Below are positions 53,901-54,776 of a DNA stretch of 54,776 nucleotides, piece after piece. Source of the DNA: Acetobacteraceae bacterium (GTDB taxonomy: Bacteria; Pseudomonadota; Alphaproteobacteria; Acetobacterales; Acetobacteraceae); NCBI GenBank assembly GCA_947371015.1, contig CANBNK010000021.1:1-54776 (forward strand), written 5' to 3'. The translations under genes were made by a program, and so were the position numbers. The notes below the pieces were generated by a model that saw nothing but the letters and a program-made list of their open reading frames with translations, had not been told where the DNA came from and ran no database searches. The first letter of the stretch is position 1, and each line of letters starts with the position of its first letter.

Positions 53901-54776
53901 CCGATACCATGGCGACCGGCGCGGGCAGCAACCTGGTGCTGGGCGACAATGGCAGCGTGACGCTGCTTGCAGGCATCGCCACCTTCGCACAGACCACGGA
54001 TGTGGTGACTGGCACCGGGGGTGACGACCGCATCACGCTGGGCAACGGCCCCAACACGGTGCTGGGCGGCGTCGGTGCCGACAGCATCAGCGCGGCCAGC
54101 GGCCCGAGCATCGTGCTGGGCGATGACGGCCAGCTGACCTTCACCGCGGCGGGCGTGCTGGTGCAGGCGAAAACCACGGATACGCTGGGTGGCGCGGATA
54201 CCATCGCGCTGACCAGCGGCGACAACCTGGTCATCGGCGGCGCGGCGGGCGACCGCGTCACCACCGGCGCTGGGCATGACACCATCATCGGCGACCACGG
54301 CCAGGCCGATTGGTCCTCCGCTGGCGTGCTGCAGCAGGTCTTCACAACCGATATCGCGCTGGGTGGCAATGACAGCCTGCTGGCCAGCGACGGCAACAAC
54401 GTGCTGCTGGGCGGCTTCGGCGCCGACAGCATCACCGGCGGCAACGGCAACAACCTGGCGCTGGGCGACAACGGCATCGCCGTGCTGACCGGCGGCATCG
54501 TGACGCTGGTGCAGACCACGGACAGCACCACCAGTACCGGCGGCGACGATGTGCTGAGCTTCGGGCTGGGTGCGCACACCATCATGGGTGGCATTGGCGC
54601 GGACAGCATCACGGGCGGCGGCGGTGGCAACAGCGTAGTGCTGGGCGATGATGGCCTGCTGACCTTCACCGCGGCGGGCGTGCTGGTGCAGGCGAAGACC
54701 ACGGATACGCTTGGTGGCGCGGATACCATCGCGCTGACCAGCGGCGACAACCTGGTCATCGGCGGCGCGGCGGGCG
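29903..54776 (+). CDS. giant LEPR-XLL / RTX-repeat exoprotein, open at right edge (at least 8,291 aa)
   Basis: One frame runs 24,874 bases without a stop and is still open at the window end. AGAGG precedes the ATG. There is no classical signal peptide; the basic N-terminus leads to FQLERLEPRLLLAA (50-63), the LEPR-XLL motif of giant predicted exoproteins. Next come beta-roll-like Gly/Asp segments (about 300-1080), then several thousand residues of Val/Ala/Gly/Thr-rich strands like filamentous haemagglutinin (to about 4,500). Later parts are a Ser/Gly linker (about 2194-2222), a Tyr/Trp-rich island (about 5,569-5,850), more strands, Calx-beta-like segments (about 6,950-7,350), RTX nonapeptides GGSGDDVLLGG (about 7,680-7,720) and a tandem 173-175-residue repeat to the edge. 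It is probably a calcium-binding surface adhesin or matrix protein exported by a type I system through the TolC-like protein. The C-terminal secretion signal lies outside. Confidence 0.93.
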   Translation, partial: MAQKREKAKTAPGITALLRGLFGGVKSGKGHSRSSLLTEAAPAALASGRFQLERLEPRLLLAATPVTLAVPNGVSAANVTLKISTNDVWKDPSFSTLSGSQTVKPGDVVGVATGFDATKGAAGRAYAYKGTTDTNLNLANTDFTDTDAWDRVTNPKVQLIDNASGDVATDALGNAVQADLEFGVNSIIISGSAAGEAVTIDGSITQFDRALSVSLIGLGNDTLIGPAADMDWNLGGSKTGSATGTNAAGRTTSLSFIGVNTVQTGEGVERISASADHLTWSTNGYGAVKVQDVSFTFGQHGTGQLIGRSGDTFDASGYTSGNPSFTGMKIDLSINQASGFDSISGFTSIVGSAFDDTILAAGVAVNIRGGGGDDWIAVGTAADTVDGGIGTNVVFGYGDADFVAAYDAGSKTGTLMVTPKGGSAVTHSLANFSSVFLTAGDANGVSTNDRLDASAFAGNATLDGSAAGNDSLIGTGGDDRFITLLGDDAITGGAGDDTVMVVRNDTLSPARDANLVLTDTLLTARDHSNVLLDSVTLTGVEHGDLFSDGLGNTLDAHAFTLGSVSLTGGAGSDTLLGSATRANVITVGRGTDSVDGGSSGNTTLKALGFERLVLTDTGLDKAVGTNAVQTISVTGIGHFTLSFGDEVTPEISVDATKQDTNDYVAGALGTLSAIGSASNVQVTALTGGAVGWQVTFRGNLSGKPMPTLVASVASGGTAVVTVQNTTTGVVARDTLTGIDRAVLTGTQDFNLLDAHAFTRGGVTIHGLFGDDTILGTLNYANLLDSGAGNSDFTGGTGADTINAGAGDNILRVTSPGNMTLGDTSLVHNGVTSVISGFDRAVLIGTSGGQVIDAGGFTGISTGTLLARITSTNGLGLTVTDGTADVEITLASGTKYEVQFAGLASVDDVAAKLGSLDDLLAVEIVNGALRLTDSSVGATPLKLRALNNSKAGVQLGLVADSAGTVVSGAASGGQSVLTGTAMNATAVVIVGGSGNDTITTAHGANTVDGGAGSDSIVTAGTTLLVGTYGGNVTVTNSAITSASSGTDALSGSGSRTLDLTRGAGASAVSINASAFSGDTTVRGAHGGDTITGPTTGAFEVMLDNAFGGTPVHIGSPGAIFSVTLDGGVLHQSDLANVDFGAGDGTLRFYSTRHDDLSITVDSVIDTHGVGLQLHAGSAGIASFGTIHVTGAGAIFTRGGALELEGTRVDIDGGATLDTTKVGAAAGDINILATAGAIITGLGFADVNLAKVHVTVGDATIRGGEVTLKTRVDTARWDANAPANSGDDAYKDTATAPNIGGFAVPLLTDGAAAVLRSFALLIGISVANTEAHIDMGGTITADRVNILSDVHSVTLSAPIPIAGIGLGAVGIKAESIVNVTGSITTTGDVFIRSDVVNQGDANIAGGSSSRPRLNSQVNGNSKAIAVGVAVILSTSVVNVTGSISAENLQVAATTTNKVRVQVRSPTNSDGYLAVAIAVQFGTTTTDAVLGGNIHTRGATTVTATMASKALDVNKLFVIPGSASGVSALAGVGMTGFGDFLDDAKAGLTNKISDAIGLADKVTALARAIRTPSAATNDWDGAGSLALMIDSNTVNAKITNSAGGLARVQADGSLTVRATIDNKPKIGAVSSVKNETREDLTGGGLAKGSKAAQVLGTQPKQAAAAKTGVAVAIAVGVYGDHTSAIIAGDARVNAGGTLTVNAETRNYIDWTQLWGIDLAFTLADAFQYKYDSSGVQPNLLVGDRVKVASSYDAAKGESGSLYEFIAPFGSEANVDLGQEDYSDELRWKYIGNPASNAAKNFLGKASSYLNNNLGLKNLFNSWTQARGEGQVDGFAGAVTVLVVTHDADASIDDGAQVNQDVGLRQAGQQKVSVTAASINHIVDIVGNFKQAGLNSSFAGYSWMPGYDAPQAGSSSFDKPALTNAKETIFGIALGVFVLDDSVHAIVHSGAHVWGDNLAVAAAQQNVKLSFAVSGSAAGQTAFNGSVLYVRVDDDTLAQIEDGAFVQVGSTPITNRDKPSDAPTAILPVGVMNQGNFLGGGTTPEYAKIFDVGTASLFVGADDNTWIITFAGADNESESNAFGASVAINDLVRHTDAVIGARFDKVTPAATVVNVAGGLAMDAENRGLLTGVAIAASKVAPKPATGDAAKVKDNAGKSTTGVADKSGSATNSPGAMGTGNGGFDAVIAGLNAKFGNTSPSSSGGSGGGGSSAPQKSSTGSGGIGIDGAVAVNLDNSDTRAYLRGSNTSASTFNAGAVNVVADDLSVLVSLTGAVAVVQPNTSGKKDFGIAGSAAVNQIKGDIIAQMTGFDTITASSVSFRAKENAYSIGVAIGGAGAPGAQGYAIAASLVIGQNWQTITAQLGDATTATIHGGITVRAENNAVDVLVAGAFAEGGKGAGGAGVALGDIENPTVAKLFNIGSIIGNDTAGADISVTVDNTSVVVSLAAAGAVSSVGTALAATVAVNMVTNTDTALVQNVSMTHTGGALTIEAVDTSTAVALAGAFGFGAMKGLGLAFALNFTHNTVRAASEGGRSSGASSIKVHARNDATLASVAIAGAGGKDFGASGSVAVERTTNSTLAEVLGYTASGGSNVASSLVASGDVIIQAEDVTVSVGIAGAVGVGKTAGIGLAIGANLLDDTVAGHVDNGSTVSSTAGAVLLQGSADLVMVSIGIGGAGADTFALGGSISVNEVHNSIEATVKHGSSVTGHGDVAISAADNSTIVVISGGIAVAKSVSIGAGVSTVNVQNTIKALVDNSTVTSSAGGVEISAGFLKPSSAANIAALGVDLSSLPANVDTSAQVINIAIAGAGAQSFAGGAAIALNWIRNQVGADVTGTSTVSAHDDVSIIATDSSIITDVAFAVALAGDLALGAAIAYNYIGGDPTTAAPGGALDADQGRSAAASGGIHAIVDHSTVTSSAGQVAVESRARSRLVNIAAGGGGAGKVGLAGSFAINFVKYDMLATVRNDASVTGQTGVTVATSMDPRMFTLSGGVAFGGQVAVGVAAATNDVRSQLSAVVDASSVTATTGNVVVQAQMLHAANPAEGMGYLTMPSGATTGKSDSIGTYDSATLDAQIWSLAISGGISGNVAVNGSLSLNWMRSSLDAHISGSTVHADAGSITVGALDVSGIRALAGGYNGAGQVGVGAAVAYNWFGGNPGKPTDPSRNTIQAYISAGTIRSRDLAISARADNVVSSAAISGGVAGAVSVNAAVSLNWTTKQVSSQIRGGADVVLTGSGSVDATSNSTIQTLAIGLAIGLSTGIAGSVAVNTIDDAVDATVDGSSTVLTAANNIRISANSAPTITAYGGAGAGGAYGVGGAVAVNSIGATTTAIIQNGAHVTAKGTSATGLAVPDWAADTAGTVVTGTTVRGLAVVANSVETMDVFFATLAIGGFGLGVSVDVIDSHGSTTASIVNSFINSDTDRGQDVVVRAHHQHDETVSADAAAIGGSAGVAVAVQSTKLNHVTLANVSDTDVAGATPHTLYSGGLVEVKALARETVSATVVGVGASTGFGGTGAGAGISSFSTTQAQLQARARVGGTVKVVADAGFTANNGLVVAIAIGSGAAGAGVWLTHLQRTTQALILAGDVVATGGISVLANNQEHLGAGVGVGAAGALGALVGAVTVTESESATRATVAGIVTSSGDIIIHADGKTDVNKTSSLYTGSITLGGSGGVGASVEVISLHQDVTAAINDSASVTANGSVTVQATSVRDVWSRVFAFAGGLVGAIAGAVSVVNIGNANSQDDLDQAAGATAPINGTFTGNTSSLGLTGTDTSSAVTTRLAGKLTSYGLAARSSKGGIEAVIGQSAHVTSGANGHSGNINVTASSTDTVDATATGIAVGGLIPGGGAALAGSVTVVTLDGSVTAHVEKLAELTAHGALLVDAELTNTVTATAIGGAGSLYAALGAQVAVVNDHSDAMAYLADGLSDTDAVMVLGATSMQVISNATRTVTLDVRGGSVGAVGAGAAIGDVTIDGDSAAYIGNYAQLNASGAASLLGSVTVAAANAVTVDDTTLEVAVGIGAGAGNQANVTLGGAVEAYVGSHAHLVMLGQLDVSAAFTPKLETQIKGVAAGGLAVGVSLTEVTINTAVTAALDALHGTTLGHVVLVAGALRVAAIGRRANGTDDSIHAYSLGASGALIGGNGSVATANNNAQMLAKLGDSSNVTITTPADAGATGSVTAGSASVTVDSDFVQYAEASSIAAGVIGVGVAISTAGANEHVTARIGERSTLGAQTLVVSATARSNNRAVTSAGSGGVVAGGSASATTNNSITTTAELVGSGAAGSTITLTGASGFSLNASNNITFNGTVSADGGGVIAGNGAYETHNVTAVTLAKVGDHVTVTAPQVAVQATTTLTKAEGGTNLGGTTGGVIAGVGGYVSIVLSADTKVEIGAFASLTSTTGTMTLAALNSSDIHDKLAMTTGGLIGIGSVSSTLGTSGTPADYKSTVLVGHDATLESGGVFSATARSTGTFIMAANVDAYGLVTGAGATSDINIQVTNTVTFGADVTLTAHRDLLVAAGTSSNLEHDYYKVNATTDLFSGSAIPISDIDATALINQTNAVNIGASTKIGSGFITERDVHLNADQFGVADMFAQAKSVDWTTGVSNLLGGSAGYAGTAHTTGSGIITVDGKITTGLNRNRTLVLDSWTDGNTLARPVVGGTVHASVQDGITYQFGSQLASSGLFSQLAMAQQQLASFGPTRALSSNPTLFDFYKGEIDRVTNELVSTGLGTLQTDSDRVQTVVPVQKHVMQVAVAPIYSAAGNVYVIGGSMAGSGTFVTPHDVTISITNNTPAFLVLDDITVAPSIGEVRFNGNPTSTSGSLLFQASGTPGQALIDIESKLGPTTGSYVRPDVTLMGDVSANGTLKVRGEGSYYEIGKVSVSVADVMTKGTAVIDGTGKLLTPLDGDTFRVWDAVTGGTRAATPDEEAALLAQLATPATSASAPALRAGIIRITAQTIDVNGLIQSGKSSYDLVLGSAVQTEIDGLHASGVVALKSVVSDDFSVDYDTVNKRIIVHDLAVKAGNITLDGLIFSTGRGSIQALGAFAGINVTNNTSYDMEVQRLDNSLRGQGVITIIDKSQGWKAATSVTGLGAGAYAVGVSGWNTGAGGTATARVYNAQGAYRGEATLVSQSASSVVVNTAVGLQAAFAINVGDYLSNRSLFTQYKQDAAGNVTKQTDDGSGAVTTSASGAISYAPAAGWRYAWTILQDFRTYKYTTVANSDWLGIDALVPDPSDVTSWGPALNVGLPTPKGDGAYFYLDPGNTSTSHFNQPTPITVISEKTVQDQWEESTWYGKHTYYKTYRLEEGKQSASTTDIRATSGIAIGFLGTASASVSITSTVTGKDIILSGGMASATSVIVNSKGAIRDDGQHGVLSAPTLSLTATGNIGDTRQGGSIRVLLPAGGAINATTTAGDILLVGASGALRLGTITAGGDRDVTITGTGDIIGTGLVTGGRIDLETTGGAIGSLASPLLLHAGSAARDRVTLIATGDIAAEQPNGDMPLFMVSTTSGNIWLKADAGSLTDVNTAGVVDSRTVNALRDNVWSALGLTDVSGAATAKINNALNTYVQTRTGEYFTYWNTRADTTLAKQATADYFTYWDIAHAAEAAYAASSRADYFTYWSYRNSQGGTYDPTHLVISANEAALLTAGYKIDGLNDATIAATLADLLVSRKADYTALNTRWNSSTYDAHFTYTLTNADQATSFLVNHVQLTTAEATGLSPTEKATALATKRSSFTSLGATWASTPYDPLFRYRLTTAEASSNAVINTIIISTAEAASITALGNAAHKTPTQIQNDIDAADLKRRDEFRAAGSRVISTGVTWGNSAFSSSFTYTATGTEIADNRSSFKIWTEAQLTSLAGAGLLKPVTSTVTVNKTPVIVTPGTATLLASGSIGSYGGVLTLALPATSFTDDQRTALAAAERSDVSFVTHAPVTVVASFNGHTITRVGSGSWLTDGFAIGQTILVAGNTANATDAGNYLTLTDVSASTLTVDLATGASATLTNEVGATVTLAPVARDPLTSTVPVTGIVINQRNDMAIQVTGALAVTAGGKAFITSQQDLVLKTVDAVGTTWLKSKTGVRMAAAGTAIHSGPLVLEAGDGGIGVSVANPVLLNLRTGASVTARATQDIFLSRASGDLTLETIYSKAGTVDLRAAAGSIYDTLSHPFEKILAQDINLVASGEIGQSGHVGVTDNLLEFGLSGGVINARAGGNVALRSTLGNFQVGAIASTGGNVKLEAQGSILDASGGAPGANVSGADISLFTEVLGGIGVLGTDLRIVATGLLQVDSGKDVRLTQQSGDLQIDSVGVRAARGNAFILSLGAILNGHASSNRASNVTAGRTRLYSGGNIGAVDNALVSTVGVLVGKSTGGSVWVENFGAVTVGESGFDAVGLTSTGSVTLSAHSPVTVALDITADHGDINILTDTSLVGDIVTVNAGVTVWARDGAVFLTAKDAVNVEAGALVKASGAVHLEADADNAKTTGGTVLVDGTVQAGTLLAILTGDYADTVTLNGTLTAGTAFTINTGDGTDSIGLFGSLTATGGMTLDAGAGADTVTVHPALLVGNVTLRGGGGDDYVLVDRMQSRAGTFSIDGQGGSDVTRVVLSDLDRDGTTQTNYTLRVTNSGLPDDGTDQLFVEGRGYNGLGDSGQDDILLVRANFLARLHGNFGARTFTSAVERINYDSSLNGGLRVNGWSGDDSVVVDDTSAFMTLDGGLGNDFFQVGQVYGVNPNTDAGSGILPGDGIFGTVVTVGWLSVGNNAPLVVYGGSGEDTFNVLSNKATLRLEGEDGNDSFVVRAFATGEHIDLNGGSGDDRIEYNINAPLSINGGGGFDTVAVLGTEKNDNFVITSGGVFGAGLNVQLDGVEESVQVDGLEGNDSFWVLSSRADVLTTLIGSAGSDNFYFGSDVNGRVVSADANGSSGVIAHTVTSTDTLYGGSYAPGVAVSVGSATTNPVRITESGTGTSVLEGSGVADSYTISLGIDEASVADGTSVYVTVVAADSSTADQLLPGAPARSLRVSTGGGGYLNAVTVKFTKGVDWTAVKTVSVLAPEDAAREGSRTYVLGHTVRVASTNMAGVGETQLSNAKPAAILVVTTDNDIGGLVVTQSNGTTTLLQGNGTTGQTDTIGIALASAPTADVTVTLGVDAALLTASAPMLTFTTSNWMMAQLVTLTANNAAALPDPATTRVTYALTSTDAVFNGASVLPTSVTVIGDGTARVVVQESDGSTRVTLANGSVPGTTDSYSMRLAKAPALGADVQVRINADPATDITLGGAVGLATLFTASNVAATTTTVGGVTVITRTGGGSWLSAGFASGSFIQVSGGGAGIDTVGLATYKVQSVTATALTLTQDYGIPVQGGLTLTVQAVTPVVTFTTANWFTPVTITVAGDAHYTPDPAAQFDRVFPAGAHTLGAIQGPVVVEGGIGSVDRTLKLALMLPSETPQAPLNNGASGDEGLNIDTLVVDSSGLFGDSAATVTTHGIQGFGLGTASIIIPGVGGAADTTIPGGISFHGLEVVNLLAGQGDDVLAVDVTPATIAGTYAFTADALAGTSGISRSDGGSFLADGLRMGDRLVVDGAGADSGSWTIASVAIDGHSMVLTGPLATPLTTSATLTVVSPLMLVQGGGGNDSITITGSAPGSVPVLVFGDTTEDGSPYGGSFGTPTLKGIAFSNPGNDTIDASTATLGLVVYGGGGDDSLLGGSGDDVLLGGGGNDTLNGGSGNDVLYGDTGLNLGALKRPDLTSNLLVFATDPGAVSPNSAGDALVAGADSLDGGIGNDILLGDQGVTLRAHAGEPGRYGGFEGGALLQVSTTTPNSGASDALTDQFGNNLVFGGAGADSIILGGGSNVVLGDNGSATITAGITTLVQTTDVVEGTGGNDSISVAGGTATVFGGTGADSITSGAGPSLIFGDDGVLSFDAAGVIVQAKTTDTLGAADFIDAASGDNLVVGGAGGDHISTGTGNDTILGDFGQGDWVGGLLVAVQTTDPTLGGDDSISAGAGSNVLVGGFGADTMATGAGSNLVLGDNGSVTLLAGIATFAQTTDVVTGTGGDDRITLGNGPNTVLGGVGADSISAASGPSIVLGDDGQLTFTAAGVLVQAKTTDTLGGADTIALTSGDNLVIGGAAGDRVTTGAGHDTIIGDHGQADWSSAGVLQQVFTTDIALGGNDSLLASDGNNVLLGGFGADSITGGNGNNLALGDNGIAVLTGGIVTLVQTTDSTTSTGGDDVLSFGLGAHTIMGGIGADSITGGGGGNSVVLGDDGLLTFTAAGVLVQAKTTDTLGGADTIALTSGDNLVIGGAAG
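30203..30367 (+). repeat. module A copy 1 in giant protein (residues 101-155)
   Basis: The segment contains KPGDVVGVATGFDATKGAAG, AYAYKG and DFTDTDAWDRVTNP. It corresponds in order and spacing to residues 1733-1790, so the module occurs twice in this protein about 1,630 residues apart. The function is unknown. Confidence 0.7.
35099..35272 (+). repeat. module A copy 2 in giant protein (residues 1733-1790)
   Basis: VGDRVKVASSYDAAKGESGS, LYEFI, then DLGQEDYSDELRWKYIGNP match the first copy at residues 101-155: same Gly-Asp start, KG(x)nG turn, aromatic pair and D-(F/Y)-(T/S)-D...W end. Confidence 0.7.
46607..47434 (+). repeat. Tyr/Trp-rich YFTYW island and ~70-residue modules in giant protein
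   Basis: YFTYW occurs three times, at residues 5569, 5589 and 5611 (20-22 residue spacing). It is followed by three units of about 65-75 residues with the pattern K/R-x-x-(Y/F), W, S/T-x-(Y/F)-(D/S), F-x-Y-x-(L/A)-T: for example RWNSSTYDAHFTYTLTNA, TWASTPYDPLFRYRLTTAEA and TWGNSAFSSSFTYTATG. Between them are Ala/Glu/Leu-rich stretches likely to be helical. It stands out from the beta-rich, aromatic-poor rest of the protein. Confidence 0.75.
47708..47890 (+). repeat. module B copy 1 in giant protein (about residues 5936-5996)
   Basis: HTITRVGSGSWLTDGFAIGQ then TILVAGN and LTLTDVSASTLTVDL: an approximately 60-residue beta module found three times in the protein (also at 51764 and 52529). Confidence 0.7.
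51764..51966 (+). repeat. module B copy 2 in giant protein (about residues 7288-7355)
   Basis: VTVITRTGGGSWLSAGFASG, then FIQVSGG and YKVQSVTATALTLTQDYG, follow the same order as the copy at 47708. Confidence 0.7.
52529..52731 (+). repeat. module B copy 3 in giant protein (about residues 7543-7610)
   Basis: GISRSDGGSFLADGLRMGDR, then LVVDGAG and WTIASVAIDGHSMVLTGPL. This is the most diverged of the three copies, with Phe for Trp. Confidence 0.6.
52943..53065 (+). repeat. classical RTX nonapeptide block
   Basis: Consecutive GGxGxDxLx-type nonapeptides (GGGGDDSLLGGSGDDVLLGG, then GGNDTLNGGSGNDVLYGD) at about residues 7,681-7,718 form a calcium-binding beta-roll, the hallmark of type I secreted proteins. 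Confidence 0.9.
53615..54776 (+). repeat. 173-175-residue tandem repeat at the right edge
   Basis: Equivalent points fall at 53615, 54134 and 54659 (periods 519 and 525 bases). The last two copies are almost identical in DNA: 2 differences in the 118 bases from 54134 and from 54659 to the edge. Each unit carries AGVLVQAKTTDTLGGAD, GDNLVIGGAAGD, LGGNDS and NLVLGDNG-like RTX-related turns. The array continues outside the window. Confidence 0.85.

Noticed and set aside
46079-54577. Very long stop-free frame (2,832 codons) on the reverse strand
   Set aside because: It lies opposite the giant gene; its translation is low-complexity Gly/Ala/Arg/His and mirrors GC-rich third positions. The forward frame has coherent RTX domains.
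52921-54776. Regular repeats resembling a CRISPR array
   Set aside because: The periodicity is in codons and translates to RTX-type turns; there are no constant short repeats with unique spacers and no cas genes.

Overview
The window is GC-rich chromosomal DNA with compact, overlapping operons. Its gene content (tripartite tricarboxylate transporter receptor, hisZ-purA pair, sigma-32, DUF882 peptidase beside an L,D-transpeptidase) points to an alphaproteobacterium, most likely a Roseomonas-like member of the Acetobacteraceae. That placement is inferred from gene content and style, not from a marker gene.

Positions 1-24.6 kb are mostly housekeeping and metabolic genes. In order: a TPR protein running off the left edge; a DUF3293 protein; a membrane PAS-histidine kinase; a class III aminotransferase divergent from a four-gene oxidoreductase operon (permease-like protein, DadA-type FAD enzyme, [2Fe-2S] protein, FAD/NAD enzyme with a BFD-like cluster) resembling opine/amino-acid oxidases; an L,D-transpeptidase and Tat-exported M15-type peptidase pair; a repeat-containing lipoprotein; a GT-A-like glycosyltransferase; aspartate dehydrogenase with a TTT receptor; a YuiH-like molybdoenzyme with glutathione peroxidase; family 5 uracil-DNA glycosylase coupled to a NYN-domain protein; folK; a lipoprotein; hisZ-purA; a small lipoprotein; prfC; rpoH; an RluA-family pseudouridine synthase and a small membrane protein. 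Several intrinsic terminators can be read directly. A tRNA-Glu(CTC) closes this half.

Positions 25.1-54.8 kb form one locus. Five translationally coupled genes come first: a TolC-like outer-membrane protein, two proteins I do not recognise, a radical SAM enzyme with a C-terminal cysteine set, and a SapC-family protein. After an 83-base gap with a hairpin comes a single open frame that begins at 29903 and is still open at the window end, at least 8,291 residues. Its product carries an LEPR-XLL motif near the N-terminus, several thousand residues of Val/Ala/Gly/Thr-rich beta-repeat sequence, a Tyr/Trp-rich island, Calx-beta-like segments, classical RTX nonapeptides and a 173-175-residue tandem repeat that continues beyond the window.

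The simplest reading is a type I-type secretion locus for a giant surface or exported protein, in which TolC provides the outer-membrane channel. SapC is a family first known from Campylobacter S-layer export. The radical SAM protein and the two unknown proteins may mature, chaperone or decorate the giant protein or a cofactor. The inner-membrane ABC transporter and membrane-fusion protein that this model needs are not in the window. The coupled unknown-unknown-radical SAM-SapC module in front of a giant LEPR-XLL protein is the most novel part of the sequence.
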